64,000 nucleotides of DNA from Sterolibacterium denitrificans (GTDB lineage Bacteria; Pseudomonadota; Gammaproteobacteria; Burkholderiales; Rhodocyclaceae), in NCBI RefSeq assembly GCF_900174485.1, contig NZ_LT837803.1:2867305-2931304 (forward strand). The letters run 5' to 3'. The position numbers were made by a program, and so were the translations under genes. This document shows, one piece after another, positions 18,901-32,573 of this stretch (within the stretch, counting starts at the first letter, position 1; each line of letters starts with the position of its first letter). The notes under the pieces were generated by a model. That model did not search any database, had not been told where the DNA came from, and was given only the letters and a program-made list of their open reading frames with translations.

Positions 18901-19550
18901 CCGATCGCCCCCGCAAAAGCATCGATGACGGGCTGCAGGATTTCGCGCTTCATTTTCAGCGCCGCCTGATTGACCACCAGGCGCGAGGAAATCGGCATGA
19001 TCTCCTCGACTTCGACGAGGTTGTTGGCGCGCAGGGTACCGCCCGTCGACACCAGGTCGACGATGGCATCGGCCAGGCCAACCAGCGGCGCCAGTTCCAT
19101 CGAACCGTACAGCTTGATGAGATCGACATGCACCCCCTTGGCGGCAAAGTGCTCACGCGCCGTGTTCAGGTATTTGGTGGCGATGCGCAGACGCGCGCCG
19201 CTCTTCACCGCCCGCGCATAGTCGAAGCCGACCGGCGCAGCCACGCTCATGCGGCATTTGGCGATGCCCAGGTCGAGCGGCTGATAGAGCCCCGTGCCGC
19301 TGTGTTCGATCAGCACGTCCTTGCCGGCAATGCCCAGATCGGCCGCGCCGTACTGCACATAAGTCGGCGTATCGGAAGCGCGCACGATGACCACGCGCAC
19401 ATCGGGCCGGTTGGTGCCGATGATCAGCTTGCGCGACCGTTCGGGATTTTCGTCCGGCACGATGCCGGCCGCCGCCAGCAGCGGCAAGGTTTCCTCGAAG
19501 ATGCGGCCCTTGGAAAGGGCGATGGTGATGCCGTCGTTCACTGCATTCAC
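18897..19550 (-). CDS. hisG: ATP phosphoribosyltransferase, short form
   Basis: Committed first step of histidine synthesis (ATP + PRPP). At 217 residues it is the short HisG without the C-terminal regulatory domain. Segments include [34 protein letters not shown], and the PRPP loop [13 protein letters not shown]. Short-form HisG in other bacteria needs the regulatory partner HisZ; no hisZ is in the window. It lies 51 bp after murA. Confidence 0.96.
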   Translation of the reverse strand: MNAVNDGITIALSKGRIFEETLPLLAAAGIVPDENPERSRKLIIGTNRPDVRVVIVRASDTPTYVQYGAADLGIAGKDVLIEHSGTGLYQPLDLGIAKCRMSVAAPVGFDYARAVKSGARLRIATKYLNTAREHFAAKGVHVDLIKLYGSMELAPLVGLADAIVDLVSTGGTLRANNLVEVEEIMPISSRLVVNQAALKMKREILQPVIDAFAGAIG

Positions 19551-19601
19551 TGGATGGTTCCGAATTCAAATTCCGAAGTTTCCGATTTTACTTGATTCGG
19601 C

Positions 19602-21143
<1,542 letters not shown>

Positions 21144-21953
21144 TCAGGCGCGCAGCTTGTAGCCGCGCTTCAACAGCGTCAGAGTGAATATTGCAAGTGT
21201 GAGAAAGCAGCCGCCGACGATGCCGAGGCTCTGCCACGGCGAAACGTCGGAGATGCCGAAAAAACCGTGGCGGAAACCGTCGATCATATAGAACACCGGG
21301 TTCCAGCGGGAAACCGTTTGCCAGAACGGCGGCAGCGTATGTATCGAGTAGAACACGCCGGAGAGGAAGGTCAGCGGCATGATGAGGAAATTCTGGAAGG
21401 TGGCGAGCTGATCGAACTTGTCCGCCCAGATGCCGGCAATGACGCCGAGGTTGGCGAAAACCGCCCCGCTCAACAGCGCGAAGAGCAGCACCCACTGCGG
21501 TGCGACCATCTGCGGCGGCGCAAACCACCAGGTTGCCAGCAACACGCCGATCGCTACCGCGACGCCGCGCAGCAGCGAAGCCAGCACGTAGGCGAGAAAA
21601 AAGGAGGGGTAGGAAATCGGCGGCAGCAGGACGAACACGATGCTGCCCGTCACCTTGGACTGAATCAGCGACGAGGAACTGTTGGCGAACGTGTTCTGCA
21701 GCATCGACATCATCACCAGACCCGGGATCAGGAAAACCGTGTAGGGAATGCTGCCATAGACATGCATCCTGCCTTCCAGCACATGGGAGAAGATCAGCAG
21801 ATAGAGCAGCGCGGTCACCACCGGCGCGGCGATGGTCTGGAAACCGACTTTCCAGAAGCGCAGCACCTCCTTGTAGAACAGCGTCGCGAAGCCGGTCAGC
21901 TCCGCCCGATCGGCCCTGCCCACCCTATCCTCCTTATCCGGAACGTCCGTCAT
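21144..21953 (-). CDS. ABC-2 type transporter permease (YadH-like)
   Basis: Inner-membrane permease of 269 residues with six membrane segments and the ABC-2 signature around FQNFLIMPLTFLSGVFYSIH. It resembles YadH and nodulation-factor/polysaccharide-type ABC-2 exporters. The start at 21953 gives a 4-bp overlap with the ATPase gene upstream (ATGA); the open frame before it reads into the ATPase gene and is not real. With the ATPase it forms an exporter pair inserted between mlaB and ibaG. The substrate is unknown. Confidence 0.9.
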   Translation of the reverse strand: MTDVPDKEDRVGRADRAELTGFATLFYKEVLRFWKVGFQTIAAPVVTALLYLLIFSHVLEGRMHVYGSIPYTVFLIPGLVMMSMLQNTFANSSSSLIQSKVTGSIVFVLLPPISYPSFFLAYVLASLLRGVAVAIGVLLATWWFAPPQMVAPQWVLLFALLSGAVFANLGVIAGIWADKFDQLATFQNFLIMPLTFLSGVFYSIHTLPPFWQTVSRWNPVFYMIDGFRHGFFGISDVSPWQSLGIVGGCFLTLAIFTLTLLKRGYKLRA

Positions 21954-22906
21954 GCAGCACGCTCGACAGGTTTCTTTTCCGCACCCTCGCTCATGAGGCG
22001 CACGAAGACTTCCTCGAGATCGGGCTTGCCGATTTCCAGATCCTGCAGCACGCAGCCGTGGCTGCGCAGTTCGGCCAGCAGGGGTTCGATGGCCCGAAAA
22101 TCGTCGAAAGTCATGTGCCACGTCTCATCGCGATACTCCGCGCGCGAGGCCAACACCGCCGGAAGCGGCGCGTTCGCCGCCAGTTTGAAGCGCAGCGCAT
22201 GAGCAGAGAAGCGCTGCAACAGGTTGCGGGTGCTGTCGAGCGCCAGGATGCGCCCGCCCTTGAGCATGGCGATGCGCCCGCACAGCGATTCGGCTTCTTC
22301 GAGATAGTGCGTGGTCAGCACGATGGTATGGCCATCGCGGTTCAGGCGCCGGATGAATTGCCACAGCGTCTGGCGCAGCTCGACATCGACGCCGGCGGTC
22401 GGCTCGTCGAGCACGATCACCGGCGGCCGATGCACCAGCGCCTGGGCGACCAGCACACGGCGCTTCATGCCGCCCGACAGCATGCGCATGTTGGCATCGG
22501 CCTTGGCCGTGAGATCGAGATTTTCGAGAATCTCGTCGATCCAGGCATCCCGTTGCCGGCTCGCGCCAATGCCGAAATATCCGCACTGGATTTTGAGCGT
22601 TTCACGCACGCTGAAGAAAGGGTCGAACACCAGTTCCTGCGGCACCACGCCCAGTTGGCGGCGGGCATTGCGGTAGTCGCCGACCACATCGCAACCCATC
22701 ACCGCGATATTGCCGCTGTCCACGCGCACCAGCCCGGCCAGTGCCGAAATCAGCGTGGTCTTGCCCGCGCCATTGGGGCCCAGCAGGCCAAAGAACTCGC
22801 CGGGCTGCACGCTCAGGTCGATGCCGTCGAGCGCAGTCAGACGGCCGAAGCGCTTGACGACCCGATGAATTTCAATGGCAGGCTGCATGGTGGCTGGAAT
22901 GGGCAT
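21950..22906 (-). CDS. ABC-2 exporter ATPase subunit (YadG-like)
   Basis: ATP-binding subunit of 318 residues. Walker A is LLGPNGAGKTTLISAL, the signature is MLSGGMKRRVLVAQAL, and Walker B is VIVLDEPTAGVD followed by the switch His in VLTTHYLEEAESLC. The C-terminal 90 residues have the extended form typical of YadG/NodI. A start at the ATG at 22888 (MQPAIEIHRVVKRF) is equally possible, and no clear Shine-Dalgarno decides. It starts 39 bp after mlaB. Confidence 0.92.
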   Translation of the reverse strand: MPIPATMQPAIEIHRVVKRFGRLTALDGIDLSVQPGEFFGLLGPNGAGKTTLISALAGLVRVDSGNIAVMGCDVVGDYRNARRQLGVVPQELVFDPFFSVRETLKIQCGYFGIGASRQRDAWIDEILENLDLTAKADANMRMLSGGMKRRVLVAQALVHRPPVIVLDEPTAGVDVELRQTLWQFIRRLNRDGHTIVLTTHYLEEAESLCGRIAMLKGGRILALDSTRNLLQRFSAHALRFKLAANAPLPAVLASRAEYRDETWHMTFDDFRAIEPLLAELRSHGCVLQDLEIGKPDLEEVFVRLMSEGAEKKPVERAA

Positions 22907-22945
22907 CGAAAGCAGTGCAGAGCCTCGATCCTCACGCCTTGCGTC

Positions 22946-23251
22946 TCACGTCTCGCTCTTGCTGTTGCAAAGCGGCAGCAGTTCGGTCACGCCGTAGAGG
23001 GCGGCAAGACTGAGGAGATCACGCGGAGGATGAGCGATGCGTATGGTTTTTCCCTGCGCCTGGGCCTGACGCAGCCAACCAAAAATCACTGCAATCGAGG
23101 AGGAATCGACCATTTCGACGGCAGACAGGTCGAATACTGTCTCGGTCTCAGTACCGGTCAGCGCGTTCCCGCCATTGGCAAGCAGCGCGCTGGCCTCAGC
23201 CAGGGTCATCGCCCCGCCGACTTCGATGCGATCACCGGCCTGGCGCATCAT
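22946..23251 (-). CDS. mlaB: STAS-domain protein MlaB
   Basis: Small cytoplasmic STAS protein of 101 residues that in E. coli stabilises and activates the MlaF ATPase. The conserved anti-sigma-antagonist-like strand/helix is FDLSAVEMVDSSSIAVIFGW. The start at the paired ATGs at 23251 is supported by GGAAG 9 nt upstream; a longer start at 23305 would overlap mlaC by 47 bp. It is last of the mla genes and precedes the ABC-2 pair. Confidence 0.85.
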   Translation of the reverse strand: MMRQAGDRIEVGGAMTLAEASALLANGGNALTGTETETVFDLSAVEMVDSSSIAVIFGWLRQAQAQGKTIRIAHPPRDLLSLAALYGVTELLPLCNSKSET

Positions 23252-23258
23252 CGACGCA

Positions 23259-23897
23259 TCACTTCCGACTGTCGGCCGGGCTGCTGGCCTTTTCACTGCT
23301 GGCATTTTTCTCCTGCAGCGACTGGATCAGGCCATCGACGCCACCCTTGCGGATTTCGCTGGTGAAGAAATCGCGGTAATTGATCACCAGGCTGATGCCG
23401 CCCACCTCGATGTCATACACCTTCCATCCGGTATCCTGTTTTTCCAGGTAGTAATCGAGGGTGATCGGCTTGACGCTGCCCGTCTGGTTGATCCGCGTAG
23501 AGACCTTGACATCGGTATCGCCCGGCTTGGCCTTGAGCGGCCTGAAGTCGATGGTCTGCGTCTTGTATTCGTTGAGCGCCTTCGAGTAGGTGCGCACCAG
23601 CAAGGTGCGGAATTCGTCCGTCAGCGCCTTCTGCTGGGCAGCGCTGGCCTTGCTCCAGTTGCGCGCCATCGCCAGACGCGTCATGTGCGAGAAATTGAAG
23701 TGCGGCAACACCTTGCTCTCGACCAGCGCGATGGTTTTCCTGGAGTCTCCGGACTGGATATCCTTATCGTTGCGCACCACCTCCAGTACTTCATTGGTCA
23801 CCGTTTTGACCAGGACATCGGGGGCGACTTCCTGCGCGCCGGCAAGCGCGGGGGAAAGGAACAGCAAACCGGCAAGAAACAGACTGGCGAACTTCAT
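23259..23897 (-). CDS. mlaC: Phospholipid-binding periplasmic protein MlaC
   Basis: Shuttles phospholipids between the MlaA complex in the outer membrane and MlaFEDB in the inner membrane. The 212-residue protein has a signal peptide (MKFASLFLAGLLFLSPALAGA) and the MlaC/Ttg2D domain with TRLAMARNWSKASAAQQ, LLVRTYSKALNEY and VYDIEVGGISLVINYRDFF. Length is normal for the family. It follows mlaA. Confidence 0.95.
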   Translation of the reverse strand: MKFASLFLAGLLFLSPALAGAQEVAPDVLVKTVTNEVLEVVRNDKDIQSGDSRKTIALVESKVLPHFNFSHMTRLAMARNWSKASAAQQKALTDEFRTLLVRTYSKALNEYKTQTIDFRPLKAKPGDTDVKVSTRINQTGSVKPITLDYYLEKQDTGWKVYDIEVGGISLVINYRDFFTSEIRKGGVDGLIQSLQEKNASSEKASSPADSRK

Positions 23898-23973
23898 GAA
23901 ATTTCCAAATACTTAAAAGTTGGACGACAGAACATGGAACAGGAAAACCGAAGGTAGCTGAAAGTAGCGGCGC

Positions 23974-24936
23974 TCAGTGCCCGTGCTGCCCGGCCGCCGG
24001 CAACAACAGCGGGTTTGCCGCATTCGCCCAGGCCATGGTCACCAGCGCCGGACGCAGCGGCTCCGGAATCAGCACCGACGGCGCCGTGGCGGCAGATGAC
24101 TCTTCGCCGTCATAGCGTTCGACGACGAGATTTGCCGATCCGATCACCGGCTCCAGCCGCATCCTGATGACGGCAGGCTCGGTTGCGGCACCGAACTGGA
24201 AATCCGCCGAATAGTCCTTCTCGCGCGGGGGATCGCCGTCATAAATCAGGCTGCGCCGCCGCTGCAGATAGGCATCGCGCATGTACGAATAACGATCCAG
24301 TGCCGCCTCCTCGACGATCTTGTCGGCGGAAAGCAGGCCGGCGCGATTGTCAATGGCGCGAGTCGCCAGCAGCAGGTTGCGCGACGGAACGTCATCGACC
24401 CAGACCACCGGATCGGCATGCGTATCGGCAACCAGGCCAACGGCATCACGCAGCGTGCTGGGACCGAACAGCGGCAATACCAGGTAGGGGCCGTCCTCGA
24501 CGCCCCAGCGCCCGAAGGTCTGGCCGAAGTCCTCCTCGTGCTTCTCCAGGCCGAGGTCGCTGGCGACGTCGATCACCCCGAGCAGGCCAAAGGTCGTATT
24601 GACGGCAACGCGGCTGACGTCGCTCAGGGCCTCGGGCACCTTGCCCTGCAGCAGGTTGTTGATGGCAATGAAGACATCGCCGATATTGGCGAAGAAGTTG
24701 GTCACACCCTTGCGTACCGGCGCCGGCAGCGCGGCTTCATAGCCTTGGGCGATCGGTCTGACGATGGCCTTGTCGAGACCGTCGTTGATGTCGAACATCG
24801 CCCGGTTGAAGCCCTCGATGGGATCGCGCGGATTGCCCGAAGTGGCACACCCGGCCAACATCCCGGCAGCCAGCGCCAGAACCAGCATTCCCCTGCGCTG
24901 TCCGGCAAACCACTTATTCACGAAATTGTCATCCAT
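23974..24936 (-). CDS. mlaA: Outer-membrane lipoprotein MlaA (VacJ)
   Basis: Removes phospholipids from the outer leaflet of the outer membrane. The lipobox is LAGC after a hydrophobic signal, followed by NPRDPIEGFNRAMFDIND and the conserved FFANIGDVFIAINNLLQG and LVLPLFGPSTLRDAVG. The start at 24936 has GGA about 10 nt upstream. At 320 residues it is longer than E. coli MlaA (251); the last about 75 residues have no clear family match. Unlike in E. coli, it lies inside the mla operon, between mlaD and mlaC. Confidence 0.94.
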   Translation of the reverse strand: MDDNFVNKWFAGQRRGMLVLALAAGMLAGCATSGNPRDPIEGFNRAMFDINDGLDKAIVRPIAQGYEAALPAPVRKGVTNFFANIGDVFIAINNLLQGKVPEALSDVSRVAVNTTFGLLGVIDVASDLGLEKHEEDFGQTFGRWGVEDGPYLVLPLFGPSTLRDAVGLVADTHADPVVWVDDVPSRNLLLATRAIDNRAGLLSADKIVEEAALDRYSYMRDAYLQRRRSLIYDGDPPREKDYSADFQFGAATEPAVIRMRLEPVIGSANLVVERYDGEESSAATAPSVLIPEPLRPALVTMAWANAANPLLLPAAGQHGH

Positions 24937-25014
24937 GTTGTTGTTCCGACGCTGCATTATTGTGGTTATTGGTGCATTGATACCCTGTGCGTCGATCGAC
25001 GCCATTGCCGCTCG

Positions 25015-25485
25015 TTACCGCCCGCCGTCGTCTTCGGCCGCTTTGTTGAACATGAACTGGCTGATCAACTTCTCCAGCACGACCGCCGACTGGGTCTTTC
25101 TGATCGTCTCACCCGCCTTCATCATGTCGGGAGAACCGCCGACTTCCAGTCCGACGTATTGCTCGCCAAGTAGGCCCGAGGTGTTGATGGTGGCGGTGGT
25201 TTCCTTGTCAAACTGGTAGCGCTTGTCGATCTGCAGGCCGACGACGGCTTCATAATCTTCGGCGTCGAGCCGTATGTCCGTGACGCGCCCGATCACGACA
25301 CCTGCCGTCTTGATCGCCCCGCGCACCTTCAGGCCGCCGATATTATCAAATTTGGCTTCCAGACGGTATGTCTCGCCCATATTGGATGAGGCCAGATTGC
25401 CCACCTTGAGGGCGAGGAACAGCAACGAGCCCAGGCCAATAGCGACGAAGATGCCGACCCACAGGTCGATGGTTGCGCGGTTCAT
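25015..25485 (-). CDS. mlaD: MCE-domain protein MlaD
   Basis: Membrane-anchored MCE protein that forms a hexameric lipid channel on the periplasmic face of MlaFEDB. The 156-residue protein has an N-terminal anchor (LWVGIFVAIGLGSLLFLALK), then the MCE core with GLKVRGAIKTAGVVIGRV, ATINTSGLLGEQYVGLEVGG, and a short helical tail. It follows mlaE directly with no gap. Confidence 0.95.
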   Translation of the reverse strand: MNRATIDLWVGIFVAIGLGSLLFLALKVGNLASSNMGETYRLEAKFDNIGGLKVRGAIKTAGVVIGRVTDIRLDAEDYEAVVGLQIDKRYQFDKETTATINTSGLLGEQYVGLEVGGSPDMMKAGETIRKTQSAVVLEKLISQFMFNKAAEDDGGR

Positions 25486-26280
25486 TCAAGCCCCCCGGAA
25501 CATGAGTGCAGTAAGGATGAAATCGGCGGCCAGCACCGCCAGTGACGAGGTGACGACGGTGCGCGTGGTGGCGCCCGAGACGCCTTCGGCCGTCGGTTCG
25601 GCGTCGTAGCCTTCGAAGACGGCGATCCAGCTGATGATGGTGCCGAACACGCAGCTCTTGATGAAGCCGTTGAGGATGTCCTCGCGGAAATCGACGGAAG
25701 CCTGCATCTGCGACCAGAACGACCCCTCATCGACGCCGATCAGCTGCACGCCGACCAGATAGCCGCCGAAGATCCCCATCGCCGAGAACAGCGCGGCCAG
25801 CAGCGGCATGGAGATCACTCCGGCCCAGTAGCGCGGCGCGACGACGCGGGCGATGGGATTGACCGCCATCATCTCCATGGCCGAAATCTGCTCGGTGGCC
25901 TTCATCAAACCGATTTCGGCCGTGATCGCCGAGCCGGCGCGGCTGGCAAACAGCAAGGCCGCCACCACCGGGCCGAGCTCGCGCACCAGCGACAATGCCA
26001 CCAGCACGCCGAGCGCCTCGCTGGAGCCGTAACGTTGCAGGGTGTCGTAACCCTGCAGGCCGAGCACCATGCCGACGAACAAACCCGACACCAGGATGAT
26101 GATCAGGCTCAGCACGCCGGTGAAATAGATTTCACGGATGGTCAGGTGAAAGCGGCGCAGCGCCGTACCCGAATGCAGCAGGATCGCCATGAAGAAACGG
26201 GCGGCGAAACCCAGGCGCCAGATGCGGCGGGTGACGTTGCCGCCCAGATGAATCAGCATGGCTTTCAACCGCTCAAGCAT
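25486..26280 (-). CDS. mlaE: Phospholipid ABC transporter permease MlaE
   Basis: Integral inner-membrane permease of 264 residues with the MlaE/TTG2B signature: [40 protein letters not shown] (the coupling region) and [20 protein letters not shown]. Five to six membrane helices. It overlaps mlaF by 8 bp and abuts mlaD. Confidence 0.95.
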   Translation of the reverse strand: MLERLKAMLIHLGGNVTRRIWRLGFAARFFMAILLHSGTALRRFHLTIREIYFTGVLSLIIILVSGLFVGMVLGLQGYDTLQRYGSSEALGVLVALSLVRELGPVVAALLFASRAGSAITAEIGLMKATEQISAMEMMAVNPIARVVAPRYWAGVISMPLLAALFSAMGIFGGYLVGVQLIGVDEGSFWSQMQASVDFREDILNGFIKSCVFGTIISWIAVFEGYDAEPTAEGVSGATTRTVVTSSLAVLAADFILTALMFRGA

Positions 26281-27121
26281 GGCGGCCTCCCGCGGCGCGC
26301 ATGGGCTGATTCATGATTTCATCGGCATAGGCGTGCGCCGGATAATGAAACGCCACCGGACCGTCGGCCTCGCCCCAGATGAACTGATGCACATAGGGCG
26401 TGGTCGAGGCCTTGATCTGGGCCGGCGTGCCTTCGGCAACGATCTTGCCGGCCGAGACGAAATAGACGTAATCGACGATCTTCAGCGATTCCTGCACATC
26501 GTGGGTGACGATGATGGAGCTGGCGCCGAGCGCATCGTTCAGGCGGCGAATCAGATCGCCGACCACCGCCAGCGAAATCGGATCGAGGCCGGCAAAGGGT
26601 TCATCGTACATGATCAGCAGCGGATCGAGGGCGATCGCCCGCGCCAGCGCCACGCGCCGCGCCATGCCGCCGGAAAGCTCGGCAGGCATCAGATCATGCG
26701 CCCCGCGCAGGCCGACGGAATGCAGCTTCATCATCACCAGATCGCGGATCAGGTCTTCCGGCAGATCGGTATGCTCGCGCATCTGGAAAGCCACGTTCTC
26801 ATACACCGACATGTCGGTAAACAGCGCGCCGAACTGGAACAGCATGCCCATGCGCCGCCGCAATGCATAGAGGGCATCTGCGCCGAGGTCGTTCACCAGC
26901 TGGCCATTCACCCACACCTCGCCGCTGACAGGCTTGAGCTGGCCGCCAATCAGGCGCAGCGTCGTGGTCTTGCCGCAACCGCTGCTGCCCATGATGGCGA
27001 CGACCTTGCCGCGCGGAATCTCCATGTTGATGCCGGAGAGCACCGGGCGTCGGTCGTAGGCGAAATTTACGTTGCTGAGTCGTACCAGGCAGTCGTCAGC
27101 AGCGTGTGATGCAGTAGCCAC
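26273..27121 (-). CDS. mlaF: Phospholipid ABC transporter ATPase MlaF
   Basis: ATPase of the MlaFEDB transporter. Walker A is [16 protein letters not shown], the signature is [15 protein letters not shown], Walker B is [14 protein letters not shown], and the switch His is in [12 protein letters not shown] chose a GTG at 27121 ([11 protein letters not shown]), giving 282 residues. The only in-frame ATG further up, at 27271, would add a Gly/Arg-rich leader unlike the family. It is first gene of the mla operon; the gap to the divergent thioesterase gene (194 bp) must hold both promoters, but I see no strong boxes. Confidence 0.9.
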   Translation of the reverse strand: MATASHAADDCLVRLSNVNFAYDRRPVLSGINMEIPRGKVVAIMGSSGCGKTTTLRLIGGQLKPVSGEVWVNGQLVNDLGADALYALRRRMGMLFQFGALFTDMSVYENVAFQMREHTDLPEDLIRDLVMMKLHSVGLRGAHDLMPAELSGGMARRVALARAIALDPLLIMYDEPFAGLDPISLAVVGDLIRRLNDALGASSIIVTHDVQESLKIVDYVYFVSAGKIVAEGTPAQIKASTTPYVHQFIWGEADGPVAFHYPAHAYADEIMNQPMRAAGGRHA

Positions 27122-27315
27122 GCGAACGTCTCGTACAAAAATTAAAGCGGCGATTCTAGCATCCGACGCCAGATTGGCGGCACCGCCGCCGGATCCGGCC
27201 GAAAAACCGCCGCCGCCTCGGCGCGCAGGCTTGCTCCCGCATGGAATGATCCACGACAATCCGGGTTTCACGATTCCACTGTTTCACATCCACATCCACC
27301 AGGACAGGACATCCC

Positions 27316-27753
27316 ATGCCGCGCATCAGGATCGAACTACCCGAAGAGCTGCCCTTCAGCACCGAATTGGCCATCTACCAGAGTCACATCAATTACGGCG
27401 GCCATCTCGACAATGCCCTGCTGCTGACGCTGGTATCGGAAGCGCGCTCGCGCTTCTTCAAGTCGCTGGGCTATCACGAAGGCAATGTCGAAGGCGTGGG
27501 CATCATCGTGGCCGACGCCGCGCTGCAATACCGGTCGGAAGCCTTCCAGGGCGAAACCATGGTCGTGCGCATGACGGCCAACGACTTCGGCAAGAACGGC
27601 TGCGACCTCGTCTGGCAGATGTGCGAAAAGGAAACGGGACGCGAAGTGGCCCGCGGCAAGGCGGGCATCGTTTTCATGGATTATGCGGCACGCAAGGTCG
27701 CCCCCGTCCCCGAGGAATTTCAACGTCGCACGAACCCGTCCGGCAAGGCGTGA
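27316..27753 (+). CDS. Acyl-CoA thioesterase, hotdog fold (4-hydroxybenzoyl-CoA thioesterase/FadM-like)
   Basis: A 145-residue single hotdog domain. It has HINYGGHLDNALLLTLVSEA with Asn/Gly where many YbgC/FadM members have the catalytic Asp in a YxDxD-like region, and a central strand RYQ/RSEAFQGETMVVRMTAND. Such enzymes hydrolyse acyl-CoA esters; the substrate is not evident. The start follows AGGACAGGAC. It is divergent from mlaF. Confidence 0.75.
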   Translation: MPRIRIELPEELPFSTELAIYQSHINYGGHLDNALLLTLVSEARSRFFKSLGYHEGNVEGVGIIVADAALQYRSEAFQGETMVVRMTANDFGKNGCDLVWQMCEKETGREVARGKAGIVFMDYAARKVAPVPEEFQRRTNPSGKA

Positions 27754-27799
27754 CCCCGCTCCCGGCATTCCCATACTGGGCAATACCCACACGCGCACG

Positions 27800-27828
27800 T
27801 TTCCATGATGCCAAGTGCAAAGTACAAT
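27800..27828 (+). promoter_or_regulatory. Possible promoter of the small unknown gene
   Basis: TTTCCA (27800-27805) and TACAAT (27823-27828) are separated by 17 bp. The predicted start is about 40 nt before the ATG at 27876. The -35 is weak. Confidence 0.35.
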
Positions 27829-27875
27829 ACCCGGCCCTTATATTTCCGTCCGGCCATGCCGGGATGCTCGCCGCC

Positions 27876-28139
27876 ATGAAAAAATCAGCCAGCAAGCCGC
27901 AGCGCGGTTCGATCCGCTATCACCTCCAGGGTAACGACGGCCTGTACACGCCGATTCCGTTCCTTTTCGTCACCGATCGGATGTCCCAGGAAATCACCGC
28001 CGAACGCCAGCAGATACTCGAAGCGCTGCCGGCCGCCCAGCGCGAGCGCCAGCTCAAGCTCTTCGAGCGCTACGACCCGCAGCACAGTTCTGCCGCCTTC
28101 AATGCCATGCTGCATCTGTTCACGCCGGGCCGGAAATGA
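27876..28139 (+). CDS. Small conserved-looking protein of unknown function
   Basis: I do not recognise this 87-residue protein. It starts MKKSASKPQRGSIRYHLQ, has an aromatic stretch YTPIPFLFVTD, then a charged helical part (QQILEALPAAQRERQLKLF) and ends FNAMLHLFTPGRK. It has no signal peptide or membrane segment and is probably a small soluble protein. A start at ATG 27864 would add four residues. It lies alone between the thioesterase gene and leuS, with its own possible promoter. Codon use is like its neighbours, which argues that it is a real gene. Confidence 0.6.
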   Translation: MKKSASKPQRGSIRYHLQGNDGLYTPIPFLFVTDRMSQEITAERQQILEALPAAQRERQLKLFERYDPQHSSAAFNAMLHLFTPGRK

Positions 28140-28183
28140 CGTAATACACGCAACGCACACGACGCATGGCGCGCGGAACCTGA

Positions 28184-30931
<2,748 letters not shown>

Positions 30932-30934
30932 TCG

Positions 30935-30970
30935 CTTCACACCTCACTTCACGCCTCACTTTCACTCACC
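30935..30970. repeat. 12-bp tandem repeat in the leuS-lptE gap
   Basis: CTTCACACCTCA, CTTCACGCCTCA and the diverged CTTTCACTCACC run head to tail and fill nearly the whole 45-bp gap. The unit resembles the GCTTCACAC words inside cysA. Confidence 0.7.
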
Positions 30971-30976
30971 CCCGCC

Positions 30977-31534
30977 ATGCGCCTCTCCTGGACCCGCCTC
31001 TGTCTCCTCGCCGCCGCCACGTTGCTGCTGGCCGCCTGCGGCTTCCAGTTGCGCGGCGCCTATCCGCTGGCCTTCGACAGCATCTACCTCGGCATGCCCG
31101 AAACCGGGGAAATGCACGCCCGCCTCAAGCGCTCCATCATGGCCGGCAGCAAAGTGGACGTCGCCAACAGCCGGGAAGCGGCACAGGTGATGCTGCAAGT
31201 ACTCACCGACCGTCAGGCCAAGAACATACTCAGTCTTTCCGCCGCCGGGCGCGTCAGCGAATATCAGTTGGTGCGCACTTTCAGCTTTCGTCTCGTCGGT
31301 ACCGACAATCGCGAATGGCTATCGCCCGGCCAGATCACCGTGCGCCGCGACATCAGCTACAACGACGACCAGGTGCTGTCCAAGGAATCCGAAGAAACCC
31401 TGCTCTGGCGCGACATGCAGAACGATCTGATACAGCAGATCCTGCGCCGTCTTTCCGCCGCCAAAGTGCCGCCGCCACCGTCACCGGCTGCCGCAGCCGC
31501 CGGCGGCGATGGCGCCGGTCAGCCACAAAACTGA
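30977..31534 (+). CDS. lptE: LPS-assembly lipoprotein LptE
   Basis: Outer-membrane lipoprotein that plugs LptD and helps insert LPS. The 185-residue protein has a lipobox at LLAACGFQLRGAYPL, the classic LptE/RlpB start, then a two-layer domain and a low-complexity Pro/Ala/Gly tail. It sits in the conserved order leuS-lptE-holA. Confidence 0.93.
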   Translation: MRLSWTRLCLLAAATLLLAACGFQLRGAYPLAFDSIYLGMPETGEMHARLKRSIMAGSKVDVANSREAAQVMLQVLTDRQAKNILSLSAAGRVSEYQLVRTFSFRLVGTDNREWLSPGQITVRRDISYNDDQVLSKESEETLLWRDMQNDLIQQILRRLSAAKVPPPPSPAAAAAGGDGAGQPQN

Positions 31535-31538
31535 AGCC

Positions 31539-32573
31539 ATGCAACTGCGCCCGGATCAGCTCGATACGCATCTGGCCAGGCCGCTCGCCTCCCTGTACCT
31601 GCTGCATGGCGACGAGCCGCTGCTGGTGCTGGAAGCGGCCGACGCCATCCGCAAGGCGGCGCGCGCGCAGGGCTACGAAGAACGCGAAGTGCTGGTCGCC
31701 GGGCCGGGTTTTCGCTGGGATCAGCTCCAGCTTGCCGGCGGCAACATGTCGCTGTTCGGCGGCAACAAACTGATCGACCTGCGCATACCCAACGGCAAGC
31801 CGGGGCGCGAGGGCGGCGAGGCACTGCAGCGCCATGCCGCGCAACCGATGGACGGCGTCGTCACGCTGATCACCCTGCCGCAACTCGACTGGCAGGCGAA
31901 AAAGGCGGCGTGGTTCACCGTACTCAGCGCGGGCAGCAGCAACGTCGCCATCGAACTCAACGCGCCGGCGCTGCGCCAGCTACCCGACTGGATCGCCGCG
32001 CGCCTGGCCCGCCAGCAGCAATCGGCCGTGCCCGAAGCGCTCGAATTCATCGCCGCCCATGTCGAAGGCAATCTGCTCGCCGCGCACCAGGAAATCCAGA
32101 AGCTCGGCCTGCTCTATCCGGCAGGTCAGCTCACGTTGGCGCAAGTCGAGGAAGCGGTACTCGACGTCGCCCGCTTCGACGTCGACAAGCTGCGCACGGC
32201 GCTGCTCGCCGGCGACGGTGCACGCTGCGCGCGCCTGCTCGACGGACTGCGCGCCGAAGACACCGCGCCGACCTTGATCCTCTGGGCGCTGGCGCAGGAA
32301 GCCCGCACCCTGGCCCAGTTGCGCGCCCAGCTCGATCGGGGGGCGAGCTTCGATGTGGCCTGCAGTACCGCCAGAATTTTCGGCGCGCGCCAAAGCGCCT
32401 ATCGTCAGGCCGTCCAGCGCTGCCCGACGCCGCTGTTGCGCAATGCGCTCTTGCAAGCCGCGCGCATCGACCGCATGATCAAGGGTCTGACGCGCGGCGA
32501 TCTGTGGGATGAATTCCTGCAACTGACGCTGCGCCTGACCCAAACCAGACTGACGCCCAGGGCAAGTTCATGA
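31539..32573 (+). CDS. holA: DNA polymerase III subunit delta
   Basis: Opens the beta clamp as part of the clamp loader. The 344-residue protein starts [20 protein letters not shown] followed by [18 protein letters not shown], the usual delta N-terminus. It then has [11 protein letters not shown] and [17 protein letters not shown] in the AAA+-like lid region. The start at 31539, just after the lptE stop, fits the family. It overlaps proA by 4 bp. Confidence 0.94.
   Translation: MQLRPDQLDTHLARPLASLYLLHGDEPLLVLEAADAIRKAARAQGYEEREVLVAGPGFRWDQLQLAGGNMSLFGGNKLIDLRIPNGKPGREGGEALQRHAAQPMDGVVTLITLPQLDWQAKKAAWFTVLSAGSSNVAIELNAPALRQLPDWIAARLARQQQSAVPEALEFIAAHVEGNLLAAHQEIQKLGLLYPAGQLTLAQVEEAVLDVARFDVDKLRTALLAGDGARCARLLDGLRAEDTAPTLILWALAQEARTLAQLRAQLDRGASFDVACSTARIFGARQSAYRQAVQRCPTPLLRNALLQAARIDRMIKGLTRGDLWDEFLQLTLRLTQTRLTPRASS

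Noticed and set aside
27072-28139. Long plus-strand frame from the mlaF leader through the thioesterase to the small unknown gene
   Set aside because: It runs out of frame through the thioesterase gene. Only its last 88 codons look like a real gene, annotated from 27876.
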